60,923 nt of DNA from contig JABVCK010000010.1 of the NCBI GenBank assembly GCA_013540605.1, positions 1 to 60,923 on the forward strand, given 5' to 3'. The notes beneath the pieces were generated by a model. It had not been told where the DNA came from, did not search any database, and worked only from the letters and a program-made list of their open reading frames with translations. Positions 1-9,033 of this stretch are shown one piece after another. Position numbers and translations under genes: made by a program. The stretch is from Bacillota bacterium. Its GTDB lineage: Bacteria; Bacillota; Clostridia; Ch29. Within the stretch, counting starts at the first letter, position 1; the number at the start of each line of letters is the position of its first letter.

Positions 1-1674
1 GCTGTGACTGCTATCGGAAGGTCTGCCGTATCAACGTCCATGTGGTCCGCAAGGGCTGTTACCAGCATGGAAATCCTGCCCGTATCGGTGCAGGTCCCGA
101 AACTGAGCACCGGCGGGATACCGAGGCTCTTGCATACCGCCTTCAGGCCGTCGCCGGCCAGTTCAACAGCATCCATATTGCAGAGGCCGGCAACCTCCAG
201 GGCATGGTTCCCGCAGCCTCCGCTGACCACCAGGATATCCCTCTTAATCAGCTCTTTGGTTACGTTTACCGTTACATAGTCCTGGGGGCCGTTCCTCAGA
301 GTCGAGCAGCTGGCAAGGGAAACCACTCCCTTGATGTTTCCCTTGGATATCACGTCAACCAGCGGGTCAAGGCTGTTTCCCAAAGCCTTAAGTACGGCTT
401 CGTTGGAAAAACCCGCCACCGCTTTCTGCTTTATTTGCGGCACAACAGGCCTCACTGCATCCTTTCTCTTTCTGAAGTTCTCAATGCCAAGCTCTATAAG
501 CCTGTTCGCTATGAAATCCGCCTCCGGCGGCTTATAGTCGTAAGCATACTTGAGACCGGGTATCCTCACTATATCGTTGACGCTTACAAGGGTTATCTGG
601 TACTTATCGGCGTATTGGCCTATTGCTGGAGGAGAACAGTTTTCCTCCATAGTGAACACGTCCACCGTCCCTGTTGCCAGCAGCGGTTCAATGGACAGCC
701 AGTTTCCCATTAGCCCTACAAAAACGTCATCCATTGCGAACCTTTGCACAAGCTCCTGACCCGTTTCAATGGAACCCACTATCCTGAGCCCCTTGGCCCC
801 GGCTGCCTTTGCACGGTCCTGTACCTCCTTCGTCCTGGCCTTAAGCAGGGTGGCAACCCCGGCCCAGGGCTGGTGGCCGTTGAATACTATATTCACGTAA
901 TCCGGGTCCATTATACCAAGGTTTACGTCAACCTCATGAGGCATAGGAGTTCCGAAGAGTATATCCTGAACCATTTTAAGTCCTATCTGCGCCGTGTATA
1001 TGGTGGCAAGACCGAGTCTCAGAGCTTTCTTTGCCAGGGATGTGTAATCACCGTCAACGTTTGTCAGACAGCTAGCAATGGCATCCTGAATTTCATAGAC
1101 GACCCCTGCCGGGTATATGGCCATTTCCCTCCATATCCTTTTCCTCTTCTGAGGGGCAAAGGCTTCCACCATCCTGTTGGGGCTGTCGAAATCCTTGTGC
1201 AGTTCTCCCTCGAGTAAATCCCCAAGCTGGATGGCGAGCTGATTTAGATCCTGATTTGTATCAATCCCAACCTTTTCGCACATCCACTTTAGTTTATCCG
1301 TATCGGTCAGTAAAAAGGGGGTTTTGCCCTCTCCCTGTTGATTTAAGACTCCTGAAGGCTTGGTATGCATGGTGGCCGTACGTCCCTGCCCCCATAATAT
1401 TTCTCATGAGTATATTCCGCATGGTCATTGCATCGGCTTCTATGCCGCAGACACCCCGTGATATTTCCGCCTTTTCACTAATCCGGCAGGGTCCGTGGGT
1501 ACACAGCTGACAGCTCAACCCCTGCAGGCAGAACTTGCATCTTATTTTCTCCTGGTCAATCCAGCGGTCAAAGGCATTGCTCAGGCCGTCCTCCCTTATC
1601 CTTTTAAGCATCTCTTCAACCGAGTCATGGTAACTGACGCGTCCTTCGGTTTTTTCCAGTATAGTCTCTGTCAT
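1..1674 (-). pseudogene. cooS: CooS-family carbon monoxide dehydrogenase homologue, frameshifted and cut by the window edge
   Basis: Reading leftwards from an ATG at 1674, the first 126 codons encode a CooS N-terminus with the cysteine pattern RCKFCLQGLSCQLCTHGPCRI-like (C-x2-C, then the C-x2-C-x4-C of cluster B). The frame closes at about 1294, but the next frame continues without stops to position 1 and is clearly the rest of CooS (HGHQPW-like His, and the conserved Cys segments ENCSPP, ASCSTL, GGCGNHAL, GTCTDTGR). One extra base in the homopolymer block 1311-1325 explains the break, so it may be a sequencing error. The C-terminus lies beyond the window. At the position of the second Cys of the usual CC-T-G-N-E motif (a cluster C ligand, Cys295 in C. 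hydrogenoformans CooS-II) this protein has Glu (codon 765-767), so ordinary CO oxidation is doubtful. RBS AAAGGAGG lies about 14 nt upstream, which is long. Confidence 0.85.
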
Positions 1675-1899
1675 AAAATCCGTAAAAACCTCCTTTTTGG
1701 TAATAGTTCAGTGTATCATGTGTAGTATTTCCTTCAACTGGGTAATTATGCTTTTCACATCATCCCTTTGGAAAACTGTATAACCCATGGAAATAATTAA
1801 AAATGTCCGCAGCAACAGGTGAAAAAAGTTTCAATTTAAGATAGTATAAAGTAAAGGCACCAGCGCTTATGCGTTGTGTATAAGATGGGAGGAATACAT

Positions 1900-3078
1900 A
1901 TGTTTGAAAGCATGTTTGCAGAAAAAATGCGAAATCTTGGTACCGAATCCGCTTTTGTTGTGTTTGCAAGGGCTAAACAGCTTGAAGCAGAGGGACATGA
2001 TGTAATACATTTCGAAATCGGCGAACCGGACTTCGACACTCCCGCAAATATAATAAGGGCTGCGGAGAAGGCCCTGAACAGCGGCTATACCCACTATACC
2101 CCGGCGGCAGGCATTCCGGCCGTAAGAGAAGCTATTGCCGGGTATATAAAGGACTATAAGGGGGTTGAGACCAACATTGATGAGATAGTGATAGTTCCGG
2201 GGGGAAAGCCCATCATGTTCTTCACCATTATGGCGCTGGTCAACCCCGGCGACGAGGTTCTGTATCCGGACCCCGGTTTCCCCATTTATGAATCGGTCAT
2301 ACGGTTTGTGGGAGGCGTGCCGGTACCGCTGCCCATCAGAGAAGAGAACGGGTTCCGGCTGGATGTTGCAGAGCTGCGGAAAAAGATAAGCCCCAAAACA
2401 AAGCTGCTTATTCTTAACTCACCTGCCAACCCGACCGGGGGTGTGCTTACGGGTGAGGATGTCCGTGGAATCGCCGATGCTGTCAGGGGGAAGAACATAT
2501 TCGTCCTGTCCGATGAAATCTATGACAGGATAATATACGAGGGGCAGCCGGTTTCAATCGCGTCGATGCCCGGCATGAAGGATTGGACCATTATACTGGA
2601 TGGCTTTTCAAAAACCTACGCAATGACGGGCTGGAGGCTGGGCTACGGAGTGATGCACCATGAGCTGGCCGATAAAGTAACACAGCTGATGATCAACTCC
2701 AATTCCTGCACCGCAGCTTTTATTCAGATGGCTGGAATGGAAGCCCTTACAGGGCCCCAGGACGAAGCCGGCAGGATGGTTGTGGAGTTTAAGAAAAGAA
2801 GAGATATAATGGTGGAAGGGATGAACTCGATTAAAGGTATTAGGTGCGCAAAACCCCAGGGGGCGTTTTACGTTTTCCCCAACATCACCGGAACAGGTAT
2901 GAGCAGTGACGAGCTTTCCACTTATCTTTTGAATGATGCAAAGGTAGCGACCCTGAGCGGAACCGCCTTTGGAAGATATGGAGAGGGATACCTGAGATTA
3001 TCCTATGCCAACTCGGTGGAGAACATCGAGAGAGCCCTTGAAAGGCTAAATAAGGCTGTAACGCAATTATTAAGATAG
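1900..3078 (+). CDS. Class I/II PLP-dependent aminotransferase (AspC-like)
   Basis: A 392-residue fold-type I aminotransferase. The protein shows the N-terminal GEPDFDTP segment, the substrate/PLP region NSPANPTGG, the SDEIYD aspartate-tyrosine motif and the PLP-lysine motif DGFSKTYAMTGWRLG (Lys about 238). This is the aspartate/aromatic aminotransferase superfamily, but substrate cannot be read from the sequence. I start at ATG 1900 because GGGAGGA sits 7 nt upstream; an in-frame GTG at 1876 lies ahead of that site and is unlikely. It is divergent from cooS across 225 bp and followed by the separate ABC-F transcription unit, so it looks monocistronic. Confidence 0.9.
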   Translation: MFESMFAEKMRNLGTESAFVVFARAKQLEAEGHDVIHFEIGEPDFDTPANIIRAAEKALNSGYTHYTPAAGIPAVREAIAGYIKDYKGVETNIDEIVIVPGGKPIMFFTIMALVNPGDEVLYPDPGFPIYESVIRFVGGVPVPLPIREENGFRLDVAELRKKISPKTKLLILNSPANPTGGVLTGEDVRGIADAVRGKNIFVLSDEIYDRIIYEGQPVSIASMPGMKDWTIILDGFSKTYAMTGWRLGYGVMHHELADKVTQLMINSNSCTAAFIQMAGMEALTGPQDEAGRMVVEFKKRRDIMVEGMNSIKGIRCAKPQGAFYVFPNITGTGMSSDELSTYLLNDAKVATLSGTAFGRYGEGYLRLSYANSVENIERALERLNKAVTQLLR

Positions 3079-3126
3079 GCGGTGTTTCGTTCTCCGATTA
3101 ACTTTGAAGAAAATTTGGTGTCAGAG

Positions 3127-3155
3127 TTGAACAGGGCTGTGCCGCATGTTATAAT
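3127..3155 (+). promoter_or_regulatory. SigmaA-type promoter of the ABC-F leader transcript
   Basis: TTGAAC at 3127-3132 and TATAAT at 3150-3155 are separated by exactly 17 bp. Transcription would begin near 3162, leaving a leader of about 280 nt before the ABC-F start at 3444. Confidence 0.75.
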
Positions 3156-3189
3156 TATTAGACAGAATCAAATGTTTATGAGGTGCGCG

Positions 3190-3213
3190 ATGAGGAAAGT
3201 GTTTTTTAACTAA
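3190..3213 (+). CDS. Putative 7-residue leader peptide MRKVFFN
   Basis: A short frame ATG-AGG-AAA-GTG-TTT-TTT-AAC-TAA follows the GAGGTG at 3180-3185 with about 4 nt spacing and sits about 28 nt after the predicted transcription start. Codons 3-7 form the left arm of a 14-bp inverted repeat (3197-3210), so a ribosome stalled here would control folding of the leader. This is the layout of leader peptides of antibiotic-inducible resistance genes. The peptide itself is not recognised and its role is inference. Confidence 0.5.
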   Translation: MRKVFFN

Positions 3214-3296
3214 TCGAAATCAATAATATCTTAAGGGTGCTGTAAATACCAAGGGATCAGTATGTGCCTTTAAGAGGTGATGGTTAAAAAACACTT
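3197..3296 (+). promoter_or_regulatory. Attenuator stem in the ABC-F leader (14-bp inverted repeat with nested hairpin)
   Basis: Bases 3197-3210 (AAGTGTTTTTTAAC) are an exact reverse complement of 3283-3296. Inside them, 3230-3240 can pair with 3264-3274 over 11 positions, three of them G-U. The outer left arm overlaps the leader peptide codons. With the terminator at 3355-3396 this makes a plausible ribosome-mediated attenuation device. Confidence 0.6.
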
Positions 3297-3354
3297 ACAG
3301 GGGAATTAATATCAGAGTCTATAAGTCTTATAGCTCATACATTTGCCTATTCGG

Positions 3355-3396
3355 CTGCAGTATAACACCCGGGTGTTTGCTGCAGTTTTGTTTTTT
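3355..3396 (+). terminator. Intrinsic terminator inside the ABC-F leader
   Basis: CTGCAG at 3355-3360 and 3380-3385 flank the palindrome AACACCCGGGTGTT (3364-3377). A run TTTTGTTTTTT follows directly. It lies about 50 nt before the ABC-F ribosome binding site and would stop transcription unless prevented. Confidence 0.7.
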
Positions 3397-3443
3397 GCGT
3401 TTGTATTTCTTAAAGCTGCGGAACAGGATAAGGAGATGATTGA

Positions 3444-5207
3444 ATGAATTTACACTTTTCAGGTCTTTGTAAAAGCTACATAGGAAAAAAGGTATTTGAG
3501 AATATCAGCGGGCAAATCAATCCCCAGGACAGAATAGGATTGATTGGTGCAAATGGCGTTGGGAAAACAACCCTTGCCAGGCTTTTAGCAGGACGGGAGG
3601 CCTGTGATACAGGCGAGATCAGCTATTCACCCTCTTATATGGAAACCCTGTATATTGAACAGTATCCCATATTTGATTCAGATATTTCAGTCTATGGGGA
3701 AGTTCCCCGAGTAGTTCCCAATGACAACAATAATATAAAGGATATAAAAACAATAGTTGAACGGGCCCTTAACAGGGTCGGTTTAAGCAAGGATAAATGG
3801 GAACAGAAGGCGGAAACCTTAAGCGGAGGCGAAAAAACAAAGCTGCTGCTTTGCAAAGCTATGGTCAGCCATTTTGATTTGCTTATCCTTGACGAGCCCA
3901 CCAATCACCTTGATATGGACAGCTATGGGTGGCTGGAGGAATTTGCCCAGGATATCGGTAAGCCCATGCTGGTCATATCCCATGACCGTTTTTCCCTTGA
4001 TAATGTTGTTAACAGGATATGGGAGTTAACTTCCCGGGGCTTAAAAGCGTATGAAGGTAATTACTCGGCTTATAGGATCCAAAAGGAAATCGAATTGGGA
4101 AGCCTAGCCAGGGAGTACGATAAACAGCAAACTAAAATTGAACATCTCAAACAGGTGATAAATCAGAGAAAGGGTTGGTATAACAGCGCTCACAAATCGG
4201 CGGGTCAAAATGATTTCTATAGAGCCAAGGCAAAAAAACATGCAAATGTGTTAAAGGCCAAGGAACGGGAACTGGAAAGAATAGAAAAAGCAAGGATAGA
4301 TAAACCGCAAAAACCGGTATCCCCCGCCTTTGAGGTTATCAATAAAAATATTACGGGCAGGAAACTTCCCCCATTCCTTGTCCAGGGCAAAAATCCATGT
4401 AAAAATTTCGGCGAAAAGCTGCTCCTTGATGATATTTCTTTCAATATAAAGCGCCGGGACAAAATAGCGCTTATCGGGCGAAACGGAGTGGGAAAGACAA
4501 CCTTTCTCAAAGTGGTATGCGGCATCGATAAAGACTATGGCGGGACTGTTACCATAAACCCCTCGGTTAAGATTGGCTATTTCGCCCAGGAATTTGATGA
4601 CCTGGATAATGGGGCTGCCATACTTGATGATGTCCTGGCTGTGGGGGCCGGCGCGGAAGATGCCAGACTGCTGCTTGCCGGCTTGCTTTTCCGCGGGGAC
4701 GATGTCTATAAAAGAATTGCAAACTTAAGTATGGAGGAAAAGGGCAGGGTAGCCTTTGCAAAGCTCATACTGTCGGGAGCCAATTTGCTTGTATTGGATG
4801 AGCCTACAAACTATATGGATATCCAGTCCAAAGAAAAAATTGAAAAGGTGCTGGATGAATTCGGTGGAAGCATTGTTTTTGTTACCCACGACAGGTATTT
4901 TATCAATGAGCTGGCAAACCGGATTTTTGTCATAGATAATCAGAAGCTTTACTGTTACGATGGCAGCTATGAATATTACATGACTAAACGCAGGGAACAA
5001 AAGGCAAAGGAAGAAATAGGCGTTGAATACAGGCATTTAGCCGACAACATCAGACGGTTGGAATGTGAACTGGCTTTTTTAGGCGGTAAATTAAATGAAA
5101 CCCAGGATGAAGAGGAAAAAGAAAGGCTGAACAGAAGATTTTTGGAAGCGGCAAAGGAGCTTAAAAGAAATAAGGAATACCTTAAGGGACCGGAGTTGAA
5201 TAATTGA
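3444..5207 (+). CDS. ABC-F family ATPase, probable ribosome-protection type
   Basis: A 587-residue protein with two ABC ATPase domains and no membrane segments, typical of ABC-F translation factors or antibiotic resistance proteins that act on the ribosome. Domain 1 has Walker A GANGVGKTT, signature LSGGEKTK and Walker B LLILDEPTNHLD; the charged interdomain linker is around residues 210-290; domain 2 has GRNGVGKTT and LLVLDEPTNYMD. The second signature is degenerate (LSMEEKGR instead of LSGGE). A Lys/Glu-rich coiled C-terminus ends the protein. AAGGAGAT precedes the ATG by 7 nt. The long leader with terminator argues for an inducible resistance gene, but no particular drug class can be assigned. 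Confidence 0.87.
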   Translation: MNLHFSGLCKSYIGKKVFENISGQINPQDRIGLIGANGVGKTTLARLLAGREACDTGEISYSPSYMETLYIEQYPIFDSDISVYGEVPRVVPNDNNNIKDIKTIVERALNRVGLSKDKWEQKAETLSGGEKTKLLLCKAMVSHFDLLILDEPTNHLDMDSYGWLEEFAQDIGKPMLVISHDRFSLDNVVNRIWELTSRGLKAYEGNYSAYRIQKEIELGSLAREYDKQQTKIEHLKQVINQRKGWYNSAHKSAGQNDFYRAKAKKHANVLKAKERELERIEKARIDKPQKPVSPAFEVINKNITGRKLPPFLVQGKNPCKNFGEKLLLDDISFNIKRRDKIALIGRNGVGKTTFLKVVCGIDKDYGGTVTINPSVKIGYFAQEFDDLDNGAAILDDVLAVGAGAEDARLLLAGLLFRGDDVYKRIANLSMEEKGRVAFAKLILSGANLLVLDEPTNYMDIQSKEKIEKVLDEFGGSIVFVTHDRYFINELANRIFVIDNQKLYCYDGSYEYYMTKRREQKAKEEIGVEYRHLADNIRRLECELAFLGGKLNETQDEEEKERLNRRFLEAAKELKRNKEYLKGPELNN

Positions 5208-5290
5208 ATTTATTGGGACAGTGGATAGGTCAAAACCACCGGAAAGCCCCGGCTGTGATTTTGCCTTCCTGTCTCTCATAAGAAGGAAAC

Positions 5291-5337
5291 TGAGCGCCTG
5301 TATAGAATACATAAAGGGCGCTTTATTCTTTAAGTAC
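5291..5337 (+). terminator. Probable terminator after the ABC-F gene
   Basis: GAGCGCC near 5291 can pair with GGGCGCT near 5327, followed by a T-rich stretch (TTATTCTTT). The loop is long, so this is a moderate call. Confidence 0.45.
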
Positions 5338-5386
5338 CGGTTCGACAGAGCGCATTGGATTATGGATAACAGGAGTATGAATAGAT

Positions 5387-6058
5387 ATGAAATTGCATGA
5401 AGGGCACAGGAAAAGGGTGAAAGACAGGTATCTGGCCGAAGGCCTGGATGCATTTGAGGACCATCAGGTCCTGGAAATGCTGCTCTTTTATTGTATCCCC
5501 AGGAAGGATACGAATGAACTTGCCCACAGGATGATCCGCGAGTTCGGCTCTCTGGCGGGATTATTCGAGGCGGACCCGAAGGATATAAGCCGAAGGTGCG
5601 GGGTGAGCGAAAACACCGCCATACTGGTATCGCTGATACCGTCGCTGGCAAGGAGGTATTTTAAAGGCAAATGGGGGGACAAGCCCGTTCTGAACGCTTC
5701 GTCAAAGGCCGGGGAATACTGTGTCTCCCTTTTTGCGGGGAGGACCTACGAGGCATTCTTTGCGATATGCCTGGATGCGCAGAAAAGGGTGAACTATGCC
5801 GCCCTGGTGCAGGAGGGCACCCTCACCGAGGCGCCGGTATATCCCAGGCTGATTGTCGAGGCTGCCCTGCGCCACCAGGCAAGCAGCGTGATACTGGCGC
5901 ACAACCACCCCGGGGGCAGCATGCAGCCCTCAAAGGCCGACGTAGAGGTGACGGGAAGGATAACCCAGGCCCTGGAGACAATATCGGTTAATGTGGTAGA
6001 CCATATCATTGTGGCAGGAGAGAGGTACTTCAGCTTTAAAGAGAATGGCTTGATTTAG
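5387..6058 (+). CDS. radC: RadC family JAB-domain protein
   Basis: A 223-residue RadC/YicR family protein. The N-terminal part (residues 1-90) holds a helix-hairpin-helix-like region; the C-terminal part is a JAMM/JAB metalloprotease-like domain with EAPVYPR, the zinc-binding AHNHPGG motif and the DHIIV strand. The family is widespread. Its old link to DNA repair is not firmly established, and a role on DNA is presumed. AGGAGT lies 11 nt before the chosen ATG. The gene stands alone, followed by the HNH nuclease 65 bp later. Confidence 0.88.
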   Translation: MKLHEGHRKRVKDRYLAEGLDAFEDHQVLEMLLFYCIPRKDTNELAHRMIREFGSLAGLFEADPKDISRRCGVSENTAILVSLIPSLARRYFKGKWGDKPVLNASSKAGEYCVSLFAGRTYEAFFAICLDAQKRVNYAALVQEGTLTEAPVYPRLIVEAALRHQASSVILAHNHPGGSMQPSKADVEVTGRITQALETISVNVVDHIIVAGERYFSFKENGLI

Positions 6059-6123
6059 GGAAGGCAAAAGTATTAATTGAAAGAAACTACCTGGAGAATT
6101 AGCCTGGTAAAGAGGGTATGACA

Positions 6124-7059
6124 ATGAAGTTCTTTGTTGGAGTTACGGACAATAACTGGTATAAATATCTGGCGAACGAAAAACCGGATGAAGTGAACTT
6201 CTGGCAGCCAGGAGGCAAACAGGCTTTTAGAGCAATAGAAACTTACAGCCTGTTTCTATTCAAACTGCACAGCCCTGCAAACTATATTGCCGGAGGTGGC
6301 TTCTTTGTCCGACATTCGTTTCTACCGGTTTCATTGGCATGGGAAGCGTTTGGGAATAAAAATGGAGCATCGGATTATTACAGCTTCTCAAACGCTATCC
6401 ACAGGTACCGCAGCACAAATCCAAGGACCGAGCCTGACCCGGTTATAGGCTGTATTATCCTGGCATCCCCATTCTTTTTTGAGGAAAGCGATTGGATACC
6501 TGTTCCGGATGACTGGAGCCCCAATATTGTCCAGGGCAAATCCTATGATACAGGTACTTTGGCTGGCAGAAGGCTTTACCAGCAGGTGCAGGAACGGCTA
6601 ACCAGAATGCAGCTTTCAACCAGTGAGTTTGAAAGGGTATGCGAAACAGATGACAGCAGATATGGGGCAGGACATATTGTCTATGCCAGGATTGGGCAGG
6701 GGGCATTCAAAGTATTGGTTACAGAGGCCTATCACCGCCGCTGTGCAGTATCGGGAGAACGAACACTCCCGGTGCTCGAAGCTGCGCATATCAAACCCTA
6801 TTCTCAGCAAGGACCACACAGCACAAATAACGGTCTGCTGCTGCGTAAAGACCTGCACACATTGTTTGACAGAGGATATATGACCATTAATGAGGATTTG
6901 CATATTGAAGTAAGCAAAAGAATAAAAGAGGATTATGGGAATGGCCGGGAGTACTATGCTTTCCACGGAAGAAAACTCATTGAAACGCCGGATAATATTA
7001 GGGATAGACCCTCTATTGAGTTTATCAGATGGCACAATGAAAACGTATACAGGGCATAG
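6124..7059 (+). CDS. HNH endonuclease, predicted restriction-type
   Basis: A roughly 311-residue protein whose C-terminal third has a clear HNH fold: CAVSGERTLPVLEAAHIKPYS (first His), NGLLLRKDLHTLFDRGYM (Asn and second His). It belongs to the family often labelled predicted restriction endonuclease. The N-terminal 180 residues are a family-specific recognition region without a name I can give. I prefer ATG 6124 over 6118 because AGAGGG then has a 7-nt spacing. No methyltransferase partner is nearby, so a self-restricting R-M system is not supported. Next to it lies an IS element and broken genes, so the locus looks accessory. Confidence 0.8.
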   Translation: MKFFVGVTDNNWYKYLANEKPDEVNFWQPGGKQAFRAIETYSLFLFKLHSPANYIAGGGFFVRHSFLPVSLAWEAFGNKNGASDYYSFSNAIHRYRSTNPRTEPDPVIGCIILASPFFFEESDWIPVPDDWSPNIVQGKSYDTGTLAGRRLYQQVQERLTRMQLSTSEFERVCETDDSRYGAGHIVYARIGQGAFKVLVTEAYHRRCAVSGERTLPVLEAAHIKPYSQQGPHSTNNGLLLRKDLHTLFDRGYMTINEDLHIEVSKRIKEDYGNGREYYAFHGRKLIETPDNIRDRPSIEFIRWHNENVYRA

Positions 7060-7239
7060 CAAGGCTACTTGATGTACTATTTATATGAGTAAACCAATTT
7101 TTTACGTGAACCTGCTTCTTTTTCATTCAGAATAGTATAAATATAAGCTTCCTATTTTATGCTATAATTATCATATGGAGTATATAAATGTAAAAGAAAC
7201 GGGAAAAAGCTGAAGCACAACAAATAGGTGTGGTTTAGT

Positions 7240-7895
7240 ATCAATGCACCAGGTCTAAACCCTTCGCCTTTCAGGCGAAAAGCTTTGAGCATTGACAAGG
7301 CAGGAACTGTCATATAAGATAGCGCTGAGGTGAGAGAGGTGAAGGAATACAGAAAAAACAGTCATGCAGTATACGATATAAAGTACCATGTAATCTGGAC
7401 AACAAAGTACAGATATAAAGTACTTAAAGGGGAAATAGCCAAAAGGGCAAGAGACCTCATAATACAAGGGTGCGAGGCAAGAAACATAGTGATAATTAAA
7501 GGTAGTGTGGGAAAAGACCATATACATATACTAATATCATGCCCACCTACTATAGCCCCAGCGAAGATAATGCAGTATTTAAAAGGGAGATCATCAAGGA
7601 TGCTACAGGATGATTTTCCAGAACTTAAGAAAAGATACTGGGGGCAGCATTTGTGGTCAAGAGGATATTTTTGTGCGACAGTAGGGAGCGTAACAGAAGA
7701 GATGATAAAGCAGTATATAGAGAATCAGGGAAGGCAGGAGAATAATGATTTTAAAATTGAAGAATGATTTCAGTCGTAAATTTAAGCTTGCATTTAGCAG
7801 ATGGTCTTTAAGTGGGCTTAAGCCTAAAAAGCGAGTTTCACTCGCACAAAATTTATTTTGTAACCCACCTGCTTCAGCAGGTGGTAGTTTAGTAT
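7240..7895 (+). mobile_element. IS200-type insertion sequence (IS200/IS605 family, tnpA only)
   Basis: A single Y1 transposase gene is flanked by subterminal hairpins rather than inverted repeats, as expected for IS200. On the left, TTCGCCT and AGGCGAA form a hairpin at 7263-7279; on the right, GCGAG/CTCGC (about 7830-7844) and CCACCTG/CAGGTGG (about 7864-7883) form two. The sequence GTTTAGTAT occurs at both outer edges. The exact ends are approximate. It abuts the truncated recQ. Confidence 0.75.
7339..7767 (+). CDS. tnpA: IS200/IS605 family Y1 transposase TnpA
   Basis: A small HUH-type single-strand transposase of about 142 residues. It has the conserved VYDIKYHVIWTTKYR N-terminus, the HUH motif HIHILIS for metal binding, and a C-terminal helix with the catalytic tyrosine in QYIENQ. 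GTG 7339 has GAGGTGAG at good distance; GTG 7330 upstream would overlap the binding site. The length is normal and no key residue is missing, so the enzyme may be active. There is no tnpB/IscB partner. Confidence 0.88.
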   Translation: MKEYRKNSHAVYDIKYHVIWTTKYRYKVLKGEIAKRARDLIIQGCEARNIVIIKGSVGKDHIHILISCPPTIAPAKIMQYLKGRSSRMLQDDFPELKKRYWGQHLWSRGYFCATVGSVTEEMIKQYIENQGRQENNDFKIEE

Positions 7896-7904
7896 ACAGA
7901 AGAG

Positions 7905-9033
7905 TTTTCTATTGGATGATGATGATGACTCGGTGAGAATTGTCTGCGCAACTAATGCTTTTGGATTGGGTATTGATAAGCAGAATAGGTTTGTAATACA
8001 CTATAGCATTCCGAGCTGTCTGGAAGAATATTATCAGGAAGCAGGAAGAGCCCGAAGAGACGGGCAAAAGGCTTATTGCGTGTTATTATATGATAAGAAT
8101 GATGTTGACCTGCAAGATTACCTTATAAGAGAAAGTATGATGTCGCCGACATTAATCAATAAAGTGATTAAAGAAATTCTAAGGTCACAAAGCTTTGGCA
8201 GTTATTATTTTTTCAACATGAAGAGTTTTGAACTCAAACATGGAGTAGAAGACAATAAGATAAAGGCAAGCATTTATGCTCTGGAAAAATTAGGATTTAT
8301 AGACAGGCTGTTCAACATTCCTGCCGATATTAGACTAACGTATCATACTGTGCCGAAATTAACCAAAAATTCATTATTAAGATTTATGTATCCAAAAACA
8401 GAAATAAACACTCATATTTTTTGCAATACATATAATATCAACCCTGATCATTTTGTTAATAAGCTGAACAGGCTCGCTTTGACAAAGGAGATCAACACTA
8501 TGGAACAGAAAATACTGTTTTGATTTATCTAAAGACGGCGCCAGAATTTTTCGGCGGTTTAAGCATTAGTAAGAATGAAATACGAAAGGCTTTGCTTATA
8601 AAAGATAAAGAAATTAAACTTCAGGACATGCTTTTTTATTGTACACAAGCTTTGTGTAGGAGTAGTTATATTAGAAAATATTTTAATGAAAGTGCAGAAG
8701 AGAATTGCGGCTGTTGCGACCTTTGTGATAGAAAGTACAAAGAGTTTGTCTCTGGGTTGACAGAGGAGCCGCTAACGCCATTATCATCTATAGTAAAACT
8801 TCATGGAAATTATATAGACATGGGGTATGCCTGCTCAACGTATAGTTTTTCAAGAGGGGAACTAGAAACTATCATGAGCTTGGAAGGCTGTTGTATGATT
8901 TTAAATACAAAAATCGAAAAGAAAATGTAATTAAAAAACTAGTGTTTATAAACGATGGTTCAACCGATGAACTAATGGAGAATATTAAAAGAGACAGTGT
9001 TGAAATATATGGGGAAATCGGGAGGGAGTTATG
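7905..9033 (+). pseudogene. recQ: Truncated, multiply frameshifted RecQ-type helicase (possibly fused to a ComF-like domain)
   Basis: Only the C-terminal half survives. It starts in helicase lobe 2 (VCATNAFGLGIDK, then IHYSIP and YYQEAGRARRDGQ: motifs V and VI) directly after the IS200 right end. The frame is lost between about 8480 and 8520 and resumes with the RecQ zinc module (C-R-S-S-Y-I-R-K-Y-F and CGCCDLC). A second shift near 8850-8880 leads to a tail HELGRLLYDFKYKNR that resembles the start of a ComF-type phosphoribosyltransferase, ending at TAA 9031-9033. Lobe 1 with Walker A and DEAH is absent. The gene is dead; the IS insertion or a linked deletion probably removed its 5' half. Confidence 0.82.

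Noticed and set aside
42-1217. Open frames on the plus strand opposite cooS
   Set aside because: The minus strand encodes highly conserved CooS over the same bases; the plus-strand frames have no RBS or recognisable domain.
1313-1325. Programmed -1 frameshift in cooS
   Set aside because: An A-AAC-CCC heptamer is present, but the downstream frame requires +1 (or loss of one base), and a -1 shift meets a stop at once.
6124-7059. Complete restriction-modification system
   Set aside because: No DNA methyltransferase gene is found on either side of the HNH nuclease.
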